The notes beneath the pieces were generated by a model. That model did not search any database. It had not been told where the DNA came from and saw nothing but the letters and a program-made list of their open reading frames with translations. Made by a program: the position numbers and the translations under genes. DNA of 64,000 bases from Thermomicrobiales bacterium (GTDB lineage Bacteria; Chloroflexota; Chloroflexia; Thermomicrobiales; UBA6265): assembly GCA_023957115.1 (NCBI GenBank), contig JAMLHN010000005.1, forward strand, positions 92,994-156,993, given 5' to 3'. Positions 17,745-25,249 of the stretch are shown piece after piece. The stretch's first letter is position 1. Every line of letters begins with the position of its first letter.

Positions 17745-17999
17745 TTACCTGGGACCGACCCGCGGTCCCAGAAGCGGGTCGATACCCCCGCCCAACACTC
17801 CGGTCATTTGCGGAGCCAGCTCGATGATCTCAGTGGTCGGCTTGCCGAGCGCCTTCGAGAGCTTCAGGCCAACCACCATCGAGGCGCGTGCGGTTCCATC
17901 CTCGATGGCGGCGATGGATTCCGGCGTCACGTTGGAGGCAGTCGCAAGCTCTTCGATGGTAAGCGACTTTTGCTCGCGCGCTTCCTTGAGGCTGATCAT
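17745..17999 (-). CDS. Small XRE-family helix-turn-helix protein
   Basis: 84 residues from ATG 17999, with AAGGGAGC about 5 bases upstream. The Cro/CI-type HTH spans residues 3-60: LKEAREQKSLTIEELATASN, then VTPESIAAIEDGTARASMVVGLKLSKALG. The tail is short and Gly/Pro-rich, without an effector domain. It is convergent with the HPF-like gene, with 9 bases between stops. Stand-alone regulator of unknown targets. Confidence 0.82.
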   Translation of the reverse strand: MISLKEAREQKSLTIEELATASNVTPESIAAIEDGTARASMVVGLKLSKALGKPTTEIIELAPQMTGVLGGGIDPLLGPRVGPR

Positions 18000-18176
18000 A
18001 TTGCTCCCTTTCGGACGAAGCATTCTTCCCGCAGACCACTCTACACCGTGCCCGTACCGGCCGTATACAAGGTGATCCGGTTCGTGAGATGATCGTACGC
18101 GGAGATGTTCAATTGGTCAGCGGATGATTTCGGGGAGCTGGTTTCGGCCGGGTTGCCACCGGCGCGGACTTGGACG

Positions 18177-18210
18177 GAACACGCTCCTTGTCTAGACAAG
18201 GAGCGTGTTC
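18177..18210. terminator. Perfect 34-base palindrome downstream of UspA
   Basis: Fully self-complementary over 34 bases (15-base-pair stem with a CTAG turn). It lies 25 bases beyond the UspA stop on the minus strand, but without a T-run. Either a terminator/mRNA-end hairpin or a dyad site; the perfection and length are unusual. Confidence 0.65.
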
Positions 18211-18235
18211 GAGCGATTCGACGAATCGGGCGGAA

Positions 18236-19183
18236 TCAACGCGTGGAATTGGCGCGTTCGATCGACTCCCGGGTGACCACCACCACCGGGGCCCGTCCGT
18301 TCCGGATGAGCTTCATGGACGTGCTGCCGATGACCCAGCGAGCCATCCCCTGCCGCGCGTGACTGGAAAGCACCACGATATCCCCGTCCTGGAGCTCGGC
18401 CATGATCGATGTTGCCGGCTGGCCGGAGTAGACCTGTCCCTGCGCTTCGACCCCGGCGTCCTGCAGGATGCCGACCGCCCGGTCGATCAGCTCCCGCGCT
18501 TCTACGCTCAGCCGTTCGAATTCCGCCTCATACGCGGAAGGGGGAATGGTGCCAGCCATCGTTGGATAGATCATCGCCATATCCGTTTCCGGGACGATGA
18601 CATGCAACAACGTTACCGGGGCGCCGGTCGTGCGCGCCAGTCTGGAGACGATCGGTAGCGCGGCCAGCGAAAGCTCCGAGTCTTCGACCGGCGCAATGAT
18701 GCGCTTGACCTCGGCATCCGCGGGAATATCGCCTTCCGGTCCGACGATCATGACCGGTACCGGTGCGTGGCGCACGACCCGGTCGGCCACCGAGCCACTC
18801 ACGAAGCGTCCAATGGCGCCGCGCCCGTGGCTCGACATCACGACGAGGCCGGCGTTCTGCGCCAACGCGGCGTCGATGATCTGCTCGGCAGGATCCCCAA
18901 CCGCGATCTCAGTCGAGACGTTCTGTTGTTCGGGGAGCCACTTAGCAACCGCGTCGTTCAACTGATCCTCGGCAATCTGCCGGTATCCTGCCTGGATCGT
19001 TTCGGCATCGCCGATGATCTGGCCACCGATCGAGCGGACCGCCATGGCGACCGGCATGACCTCCAGAAGAACGATGCTGGCATGGTCTCCAGCTACCGCC
19101 CTCGCCCACGGGAGCGCCCGCTCACCGGTCTCGGATCCATCGAGCGGAACCAGCAGTTTCTGGATCGATTGTGCATCGCTCAT
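18236..19183 (-). CDS. Tandem-domain universal stress protein (UspA)
   Basis: 315 residues forming two Usp domains (about 8-150 and 155-305). Each has the first-strand VPLDGSE/APVEDSE motif. The ATP-binding G-x2-G-x9-G-S loop is intact in domain 1 (HGRGAIGRFVSGSVAD). In domain 2 the equivalent reads HARQGMARWVIGSTS, also close to consensus. Tandem Usp proteins bind ATP and respond to starvation or oxidative stress. ATG 19183 follows a GGGAGACG ribosome site. Single gene, with a palindrome at its 3' end. Confidence 0.93.
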   Translation of the reverse strand: MSDAQSIQKLLVPLDGSETGERALPWARAVAGDHASIVLLEVMPVAMAVRSIGGQIIGDAETIQAGYRQIAEDQLNDAVAKWLPEQQNVSTEIAVGDPAEQIIDAALAQNAGLVVMSSHGRGAIGRFVSGSVADRVVRHAPVPVMIVGPEGDIPADAEVKRIIAPVEDSELSLAALPIVSRLARTTGAPVTLLHVIVPETDMAMIYPTMAGTIPPSAYEAEFERLSVEARELIDRAVGILQDAGVEAQGQVYSGQPATSIMAELQDGDIVVLSSHARQGMARWVIGSTSMKLIRNGRAPVVVVTRESIERANSTR

Positions 19184-19273
19184 CGTGTTCGTCTCCCTTA
19201 CGAGCTGTGGTGGATCGGCGCCGCGTTGCGCGGTCGCGCGCCACCTTCGTACCTCATGTTCGAATGCTACCTA

Positions 19274-19337
19274 AAACCGCCGGGAAAAGGTTGGGATCGC
19301 CGTGCGGGACGCGCGATTCTGCGCGTCCCGGCGGTTT
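19274..19337. repeat. Nested inverted repeats upstream of sugar ABC promoter
   Basis: Two overlapping dyads: an outer 12-base pair (19274-19285 with 19326-19337) and an inner perfect 10-base-pair hairpin (19305-19314 with 19321-19330). They share bases, so they cannot both form. They lie upstream of the predicted promoter at 19365, so they are DNA-level sites or a relic rather than a leader. Confidence 0.6.
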
Positions 19338-19364
19338 CCGGGACGTTCTGTAGAAGATTCCTTC

Positions 19365-19394
19365 TTGACATCGACTTTCATACATTCCTACAAT
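19365..19394 (+). promoter_or_regulatory. Sigma-70-type promoter for the sugar ABC operon
   Basis: TTGACA (19365-19370), 18-base spacer, TACAAT (19389-19394). Transcription would begin near 19401, about 80 bases before the binding-protein start. Confidence 0.75.
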
Positions 19395-19482
19395 CGCAGC
19401 GCCCAAACAGCTGAGTTGCGCAATTGGTGCGCGACCCACAAACTGGACCGTTTACCATAACGGCACAGGAGGAATGTGAAGC

Positions 19483-20877
19483 ATGGCGGAAATGACTGCA
19501 ACGCAGCGGCTCTGGCGTGAGGCGCTAACCGGCAAAATCAGCCGGCGCGACGTTCTCGTCCGGGGTGCGGCGCTCGGTCTCAGCGCTCCGGTCATTGCGG
19601 CCTTGGCGCAGGAGACGATTCGAGGCACGCTCGCCGCGGAGGAAGGCAGCCCGGTCGCGACATTCTACGACTGGCAGCTGAATCTGCATCCGGCGATCTA
19701 CGACGTCGGCGACGAGCAAGGGGTGGAGATCGAGATCGCCCCGACCGAGAACTTCGGCAACGATCGCTTCATCGCCGAAGCCCAGGACGAGACCAGCACG
19801 TGGGACATGTATGCGGGCGTCACCCCGTTCCTCGAGATGCTGCAGCTGGTTGCGACCGGTACGATCGAGCCGTGGGACCCGCATGTGACCGATGAGATCA
19901 AGAACGATCTCTTCCCGGCCACTCTCGAAGAGGGCACGGTGGATGGCAGCTGGTACGTCTGGCCGCTTCTGCTCGATATTACCGTGCAGGCATCGCACGC
20001 CGGTATTCTCGAGCAGGCCGGGATCGATCCCGAAGTTGCTCCGGCAACCTGGGACGAGTTCATTGCCAATGCCCAGAAGGTGCAGGAGAGCGGCGCGGCG
20101 CCGTACGGCCTCACCTTCGACAATCGTGACTGGCGGTCGCTAATTCCGCTCACCCACTCGATCGACACCGACGTCTACACGCCGGACGGTCTCTTCCGAT
20201 ACAACAGCGATGCCGCGGTGCAGGCGCTGGAGATCATGAAGAGCATGATGCAGTGGACCAGCGCCGACATTCTCGCCAGCGCCGGTGTGGACAACACGGT
20301 GCTGGTCGACCAGGCGACCTGGGCCGCCGAGCAGGCCGGGTACTACTTCAAGTATCAGAATGCTCCGCTGACCTATTCCTTCACCTGGCCCGATCCGAGC
20401 CAGCTTCGCCTCGCCCGTCTGCCGAAGACGGCCGATGGCGTGGGCGGCACGGTCTTCTGGGACACGGGCGCCGTGCTCTTCAAGTACGGCGCCAACAAGG
20501 CGAAGATGGTCGAGTTCATCCAGGCCATGCAGCAGTACGAGCCCATCTGGGCGAACTCGGTCCAGGGCAACCCGGACGAGGGCACCTCGGCCGTCGGTCA
20601 GATGCCCGTGACCCAGTCGACTTGGGCGAGCTGGGACGCTGAGCCGCCGGAATTCATCAGCGGGAACCCGTGGGTCTACCAGATCCGCGACGCGCTCGCC
20701 GATGCGCGCGCCATTGCGCCGTCCCTGCTGGCGATTTCGCAGTTCGACGTGGCCCGCCCGCTTTGGCACAAATACCTCTCGGGCGAGACGGCCGACGCCC
20801 GGACCGCCGGCCAGGAAGCGATGGACGCGGTGATCGCCGAGTACCAGAAGCAGACGGGGAACGACCCGCAGGTCTAG
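19483..20877 (+). CDS. Extracellular sugar-binding protein (family 1) of ABC transporter, Tat-exported
   Basis: 464 residues; ATG 19483 has AGGAGG 12 bases upstream. The N-terminus carries a twin-arginine signal (ISRRDVLVRGAALGLSAP), so export is Tat-dependent; no lipobox is obvious. The body has MalE/UgpB-type features, including long lobes with DEFIANAQKVQESGAAPYGL and many Trp/Tyr sugar-stacking residues. It is followed by three permease genes, separated by a perfect 28-base palindrome that probably protects this highly needed transcript segment. The ligand is probably a sugar or sugar acid, inferred from the neighbouring dehydrogenases. No ATPase gene is in this operon. Confidence 0.88.
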   Translation: MAEMTATQRLWREALTGKISRRDVLVRGAALGLSAPVIAALAQETIRGTLAAEEGSPVATFYDWQLNLHPAIYDVGDEQGVEIEIAPTENFGNDRFIAEAQDETSTWDMYAGVTPFLEMLQLVATGTIEPWDPHVTDEIKNDLFPATLEEGTVDGSWYVWPLLLDITVQASHAGILEQAGIDPEVAPATWDEFIANAQKVQESGAAPYGLTFDNRDWRSLIPLTHSIDTDVYTPDGLFRYNSDAAVQALEIMKSMMQWTSADILASAGVDNTVLVDQATWAAEQAGYYFKYQNAPLTYSFTWPDPSQLRLARLPKTADGVGGTVFWDTGAVLFKYGANKAKMVEFIQAMQQYEPIWANSVQGNPDEGTSAVGQMPVTQSTWASWDAEPPEFISGNPWVYQIRDALADARAIAPSLLAISQFDVARPLWHKYLSGETADARTAGQEAMDAVIAEYQKQTGNDPQV

Positions 20878-20892
20878 TCCCTCGAACGTGCG

Positions 20893-20920
20893 CCCGGTGG
20901 AACGACGTCGTTCCACCGGG
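20893..20920 (+). terminator. Intercistronic palindrome after the binding-protein gene
   Basis: Perfect 28-base palindrome 16 bases after the stop, extendable by G-U pairs to about 20893±4. No T-run follows. By analogy with malE-malF spacers, it probably limits read-through or stabilises the upstream mRNA, giving excess binding protein over permeases. Confidence 0.75.
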
Positions 20921-21034
20921 TGTGCGTCGCTCGGGACCGAACCGGTTCACGTGTTCGCTCGATACCGTGTCGAGGGGCGCGCCGGCCGACTGAACACGCT
21001 ATTCCGGTAACCGACGATCCAGGAGTACTTCGGT

Positions 21035-22006
21035 ATGGGCGATACCAGTGTCGCGGAGGCGACTGCAACCGTGGCAACGACACCGGCGGCCACAACACGC
21101 TCCGGCTGGTGGCGGACGGCCAAGGATATGCTCTCCAGCTATCCCTACCTGCTGATTGCCATCTTCTTCTTCGTCGGTTGGCAGATTCTGCCGATCTACA
21201 GCTCGTTCCGACTGAGCTTTACCGACGATAATTTTCTCGACCAGAATCCACCGAATTTCATTGGGCTGCAGAACTATCGTGAGGTGCTGGGTGACCAGCT
21301 CTTCTGGCAGGGGATTCAGCGCGCGCTGATCTTTACCCTGGTTTTTCTCCCGGGAATGATCTTCATTCCGATGATCACCGCCATCTTCATCGACCGGGTG
21401 AAGAACGAGCGGGTGGCGACGCTGTATCGAATCATTCTGCTCATCCCGGCCATGATTCCGTCACCGCTGATCTTCGTCCTCTGGCTCTGGATGTACAACA
21501 ACTACATCGGTCCGATCAATTACATCCTTGTCGATAAGCTGAATCTCTTTACGTTGGCCACGCAGCCACAGTGGCTGCAGGATCCCAAGTTGATCTTCCT
21601 ATCGATCGCGGCTATGGAATGGTGGTGGGGTCTTGGCTATCACACCATGTTCTTCCTGGCCGGTCTTGCGACGATACCCAAGGATCTGCCCGACGCCGCT
21701 CGGGTGGACGGCGCCGGCGAATGGCGCATGTTCTGGGGCGTCACGGTGTGGCGGTTGCTCCCGATCCTGCTGGTGCTCATGGTTGTCCGTTTTGGTAGCG
21801 CCATGGCGGTTATTACGGAGTACCTGATCATGGGCGGGTACGACCGAACCAAGAACACCTATACCTGGACGGTCTATATGTACGACACGGCCTTCAATGG
21901 CGGTGTGCAGTTTCGTGGGTACGCCGCGGCGATCGGCTGGGTGGGCGCCATCATCATGCTCGCAGTCGTTGCGGTGATGTTCTACATCTTCCGGCCACGG
22001 GACTAG
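21035..22006 (+). CDS. Sugar ABC transporter permease, MalF type
   Basis: 323 residues; ATG 21035 with AGGAG 9 bases upstream. Six membrane segments; the first follows a 25-residue cytoplasmic tail (SYPYLLIAIFFFVGWQILPI). The EAA loop that contacts the ATPase is DAARVDGAGEWRMFWGVTVWRLLP. It forms a channel with one of the two downstream MalG-type permeases. The next gene starts 10 bases later. Confidence 0.92.
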   Translation: MGDTSVAEATATVATTPAATTRSGWWRTAKDMLSSYPYLLIAIFFFVGWQILPIYSSFRLSFTDDNFLDQNPPNFIGLQNYREVLGDQLFWQGIQRALIFTLVFLPGMIFIPMITAIFIDRVKNERVATLYRIILLIPAMIPSPLIFVLWLWMYNNYIGPINYILVDKLNLFTLATQPQWLQDPKLIFLSIAAMEWWWGLGYHTMFFLAGLATIPKDLPDAARVDGAGEWRMFWGVTVWRLLPILLVLMVVRFGSAMAVITEYLIMGGYDRTKNTYTWTVYMYDTAFNGGVQFRGYAAAIGWVGAIIMLAVVAVMFYIFRPRD

Positions 22007-22016
22007 GGGGAGCAAC

Positions 22017-22949
22017 ATGAGTACGATGCAACCGGCAGTCCCCGCGACCTCCGCACCTGCGGCCTATTCGTCGGTTTCTGCTTTGGATGAACCGAGACGG
22101 GGCTTCAACTGGAAAGCGGCGGGACGGCATCTCTTCCTGGTCATCATGTGTCTCTGGGTGATCCTTCCCCTGCTGTGGGTCGTGCTGCTTTCGTTCAAGA
22201 CGCTGCAGGACGGCGCACACAACTGGATTTGGCCCAGAAATGGGTTCATCCATCCATTTCTTACCCACTATGACTATGTCCTGAACAACCCCAGAAAAGT
22301 GGGACCCATCTGGACACTTTTCAAGAACAGTGTCCTGGTCACCATGTTGACGGTGGTTGCGGCCACGGTCATGTCGGTGCTGGCCGGCTACGCATTGGTT
22401 CATCTGCGCACGCCCGGTTCCCGTATCCTGACCGCGTTGCTGGTCGCGTCGATGTTCTTCCCAACGCAGGTTACGGCCATCGTTGGTATCTTCAGCATTC
22501 AGCGGCGGCTCGGGCTGATCAATCAGACCTGGAGCCTGATGCTGCCGTACACCGCGCTCAGCGTGGCCATCTCGATCTTCATCATGCGGGGGGTGTTTCA
22601 GACGGTCCCGAAGGACCTGATCGATTCCGCCAAGATCGACGGCGCCAACTCGCTTCGGACGCTGGGGGGTATCGTGCTCCCCCTGGTCCGCAACGGGATC
22701 GTGGTGGTGATCATCGTCAACTTTGTGGCGGCCTGGGGCGAATATCTGCTGGCCCTCACGCTCATGAATGACCTCGACAAACGGACCTTGCCGGTCTTCC
22801 TCGGCTCCGCCAGTGGCGGCGTGGGCGGACTTCTGTGGCCGCGGATGGCTGCGCTCTACATCATTGCCATCATTCCGGCGCTCATCACCTTTGCGGTTGC
22901 GCAACGCTGGTATATGAAGGGTCTTCAGGAAGGCGCGCTCAAGACCTGA
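22017..22949 (+). CDS. Sugar ABC transporter permease, MalG type, copy 1
   Basis: 310 residues; ATG 22017 with GGGGGAG upstream. Six membrane segments; EAA loop DSAKIDGANSLRTLGGIVLP. The C-terminus AQRWYMKGLQEGALK is typical of MalG-like proteins. The following permease (23036) is clearly its paralogue over the whole length, so this is a tandem duplication. A hairpin terminator separates the two. Confidence 0.92.
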   Translation: MSTMQPAVPATSAPAAYSSVSALDEPRRGFNWKAAGRHLFLVIMCLWVILPLLWVVLLSFKTLQDGAHNWIWPRNGFIHPFLTHYDYVLNNPRKVGPIWTLFKNSVLVTMLTVVAATVMSVLAGYALVHLRTPGSRILTALLVASMFFPTQVTAIVGIFSIQRRLGLINQTWSLMLPYTALSVAISIFIMRGVFQTVPKDLIDSAKIDGANSLRTLGGIVLPLVRNGIVVVIIVNFVAAWGEYLLALTLMNDLDKRTLPVFLGSASGGVGGLLWPRMAALYIIAIIPALITFAVAQRWYMKGLQEGALKT

Positions 22950-22962
22950 TCGGGCGCGAGCT

Positions 22963-22989
22963 GCCGGGGCGGTCCATGACCGCCCCGGC
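22963..22989 (+). terminator. Hairpin between the duplicated permease genes
   Basis: Perfect 12-base-pair GC-rich stem (22963-22974 with 22978-22989), 3-base loop, followed by GTTCTGTTG. It starts 14 bases after the first permease stop. Probably attenuates expression of the second permease. Confidence 0.75.
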
Positions 22990-23035
22990 GTTCTGTTGCG
23001 CTTGCGGATCGAGTGCTGCGTGCAACAATGTCAGG

Positions 23036-23944
23036 GTGAGCTTGAGTTCGGCCGAAATCACCGCACCGCGTTCCCGAGAGCTGGGGCACGAGCAATCCAC
23101 CACTCGGCCCGCACGTCGCATCCCCTGGCGGGCCGCCGGGCGCCATGCGGTGTTGATTCTGCTCTGTTGCTGGATTCTCTTTCCGCTCGTCATCGTGGTC
23201 ATCAATTCGACGAAGTCACGGGTCGATAGCATTCACCGGACGATCCTTCCCAACGAGTTCGTATCTCCGATCTGGGCCAGCTATGAATGGGTCTGGACGA
23301 GCTTCACGCTCGATAACATCTTCTTTCGCACGTACTGGAACAGCATCTTCGTCACAACCCTGACCATCGTCGCCGGGACGATCTCGGCGGTGCTGGCCGG
23401 ATACGCCCTCTCCCATCTTTCGACTCCGGGCAAGACGATCTTCCTGCTGATTCTGGTGTCGTCGCTCTTCCTTCCGATCCAGATCACATCGATGATCGGT
23501 ATCTTCCGGCTTCATCGGGATCTTGGCTTGATCGACGAGACCTGGGCGCTCATGCTGCCGTATGTCGCGGCCAGCACCGCGGTCTCCATTCTGGTCATGC
23601 GTGCGGTGTTCCAGATGATTTCGAAGGAGATTCCCGACTCCGCGCGCATCGACGGCGGTTCATCGCTGCGTATTCTGGCCGGGATCATGTTGCCAATGGG
23701 GCGAAATGGCGTCATTCTCGTCGTCATCATCAATTTCATGTACGCCTGGAGTGAGTTCGTCCTGGCCAGTGTGCTCATGAATGACCAGGAGTCCCGTACC
23801 CTTGCCGTCTTGATGGGGGGTGGAGGATACGGGGCGGGCGTCTCCGCCCGATTCATCGTTGCAATCGTTCCCGGGGTCGTCGTGCTCATTTTTGCTCAGC
23901 GATGGTTTGCGAAGGCGTTGCAGGACGGCGCATTCAAGGGATAG
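23036..23944 (+). CDS. Sugar ABC transporter permease, MalG type, copy 2
   Basis: 302 residues from GTG 23036; no strong ribosome site is visible, and upstream in-frame codons run into the terminator hairpin. Aligns end to end with the preceding permease: WRAAGRHAVLIL against WKAAGRHLFLVI, EAA loop DSARIDGGSSLRILAGIMLP, and C-terminus AQRWFAKALQDGAFK. The loops facing the binding protein differ most. It may pair with the same MalF for another binding protein or ligand. The SDR gene follows after 10 bases. Confidence 0.9.
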   Translation: MSLSSAEITAPRSRELGHEQSTTRPARRIPWRAAGRHAVLILLCCWILFPLVIVVINSTKSRVDSIHRTILPNEFVSPIWASYEWVWTSFTLDNIFFRTYWNSIFVTTLTIVAGTISAVLAGYALSHLSTPGKTIFLLILVSSLFLPIQITSMIGIFRLHRDLGLIDETWALMLPYVAASTAVSILVMRAVFQMISKEIPDSARIDGGSSLRILAGIMLPMGRNGVILVVIINFMYAWSEFVLASVLMNDQESRTLAVLMGGGGYGAGVSARFIVAIVPGVVVLIFAQRWFAKALQDGAFKG

Positions 23945-23954
23945 GGGAGGAACT

Positions 23955-24755
23955 GTGAAACTCGAGGATCGTGTTGCGTTCGTAACCGGTGGCGGCTCAG
24001 GTATCGGCCGGGCAATCTGTGAGCTCTTTGCGAGCGAGGGCGCTCTGGTGGTGGCCGCCGATCTGATACCCGAGCGTGCGGTCGAAACCGCCGAGCGGAT
24101 CGTCTCCGCCGGCGGGACGGCGCTTGGCCTGGAGATCGATGTTGCCGATGCCGGCAAGGTCGAGCGTGCCATCGATGCCGCCATCGCGGAATACGGCCGC
24201 ATCGACATACTCGTCAACAACGCCGGGCTTTCGGTCGGCGACCGGATCACCGATTTAGATGAGGCGAGGTGGGATCTCAATATCGACGTGGTCTTGAATG
24301 GCGTCTACATCTGCTCGCGACTCGTGATTCCGGGGATGGCGGAGCGCCAGTCCGGTGTCATTCTCAATATCGGTTCGGTCAATGGGTTGCTGGCGATTGG
24401 AGAATCGGCCTATTCGGCAGCCAAGGCCGGGATGGTCAATCTGACCCAGAATATGGCCATTCACTACGGCGACGACGGTATCCGGGTCAACCTGATCGCT
24501 CCTGGCACGATCCGCACGCCCATCTGGGACGAGCGCCTGAAAGCCGAGCCTGGCGCATTCGAGCAGCTCGCTCCCTGGTATCCCCTTGGCCGCATCGGCA
24601 CCCCGGACGACATTGCCAAAGCCGCCCTCTTCCTCTGTTCCGACGACGCCTCCTGGATCACCGGCGTCGCCCTTCCGGTCGACGGCGGCCTCACCGCCGG
24701 AAACTACCGCTTCAACAAAGATCTCCAGGGCGTGCGGGAGAAGCCCGCGACGTGA
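23955..24755 (+). CDS. Short-chain dehydrogenase/reductase
   Basis: 266 residues from GTG 23955, preceded by GGGGAGG. Classical SDR: NAD(P)-binding TGGGSGIG (12-19), an Asp at the end of the second strand (AADL, favouring NAD), NNAG (about 88), catalytic Ser in NIGSVNG, and YSAAK (Tyr/Lys). The C-terminal PVDGGLTAG is typical of sugar-alcohol or 3-oxoacyl-type members. It lies in the same transcript as the sugar permeases, so a sugar or polyol substrate is likely. Its TGA stop is the first base triplet of a period-7 repeat arm (24753). Confidence 0.93.
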   Translation: MKLEDRVAFVTGGGSGIGRAICELFASEGALVVAADLIPERAVETAERIVSAGGTALGLEIDVADAGKVERAIDAAIAEYGRIDILVNNAGLSVGDRITDLDEARWDLNIDVVLNGVYICSRLVIPGMAERQSGVILNIGSVNGLLAIGESAYSAAKAGMVNLTQNMAIHYGDDGIRVNLIAPGTIRTPIWDERLKAEPGAFEQLAPWYPLGRIGTPDDIAKAALFLCSDDASWITGVALPVDGGLTAGNYRFNKDLQGVREKPAT

Positions 24756-24785
24756 GCCCTGAGTCCGGGGTCCGGAGGCCGGAGA
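24753..24785 (+). repeat. Left inverted arm of four-helix-bundle element 1 (site B)
   Basis: 33 bases starting at the SDR stop codon. Its reverse complement is found at 25276-25306: 26 bases match exactly (9 + 17), the left arm having one extra 7-base unit (AGTCCGG) in between. Arms thus differ by a whole repeat unit. Confidence 0.88.
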
Positions 24786-24790
24786 TAGAA

Positions 24791-25249
24791 ATGCGAGAAG
24801 AAGCGGTGAGCTGGGCAGAAGAGTTTCTCGGAGACGTCGACGATATTCCCCGGCAGTTTCGAGTCGAGGAACCCCGCCAAGGCTATGTACCCGGTGGCCC
24901 CAGAGACTTGATCGTGTGGAGAATGGCGATGGAGCTAACCAAGGCTGTGTATAGCAGTACCAAGTCTTGGCCGGCGGATGAACGGTACAGTCTGACGAGC
25001 CAAGTTCGTCGATCGGTCGTGTCGGTCCCCGCAAATATTGCGGAGGGCCATGGTCGAAGTGGAGACCGAGAGTTCTTGCATCATCTTTCGATTGCGAGTG
25101 GGTCGCTCAGAGAAGTCGAGACACTCCTCGAAGTTGCGCGTGATGCCGAGTATCTTCAAGATGTTCAATTCGGCGAGCTGATGGTGATGTGCGAACAGAC
25201 CAGACGGCCATTGCGTGGGCTGATTGCGTATCTGAGGGGGAAGCAGTGA
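24791..25249 (+). CDS. Four-helix-bundle (S23/IVP family) protein 1, inside inverted arms
   Basis: 152 residues from ATG 24791. Residues 38-150 are the S23 ribosomal-protein/intervening-sequence family: RDLIVWRMAMELTKAVY, then YSLTSQVRRSVVSVPANIAEGHGR (the family's most conserved block), then EFLHHLSIASGSLREVETLLEVA. Relatives are encoded within 23S rRNA intervening sequences, or are Avd proteins of retroelements that bind nucleic acid. The 37-residue N-terminal extension is unusual; a later start is possible. Its stop overlaps the next gene (GTGA). The gene sits exactly between inverted repeats, 6 bases after the left arm, and interrupts an otherwise metabolic operon. Confidence 0.88.
   Translation: MREEAVSWAEEFLGDVDDIPRQFRVEEPRQGYVPGGPRDLIVWRMAMELTKAVYSSTKSWPADERYSLTSQVRRSVVSVPANIAEGHGRSGDREFLHHLSIASGSLREVETLLEVARDAEYLQDVQFGELMVMCEQTRRPLRGLIAYLRGKQ

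Noticed and set aside
19274..19337. Transcription attenuator in the leader of the sugar ABC operon
   Set aside because: The predicted promoter (19365-19394) lies downstream of the hairpins, so they would not be transcribed from it.
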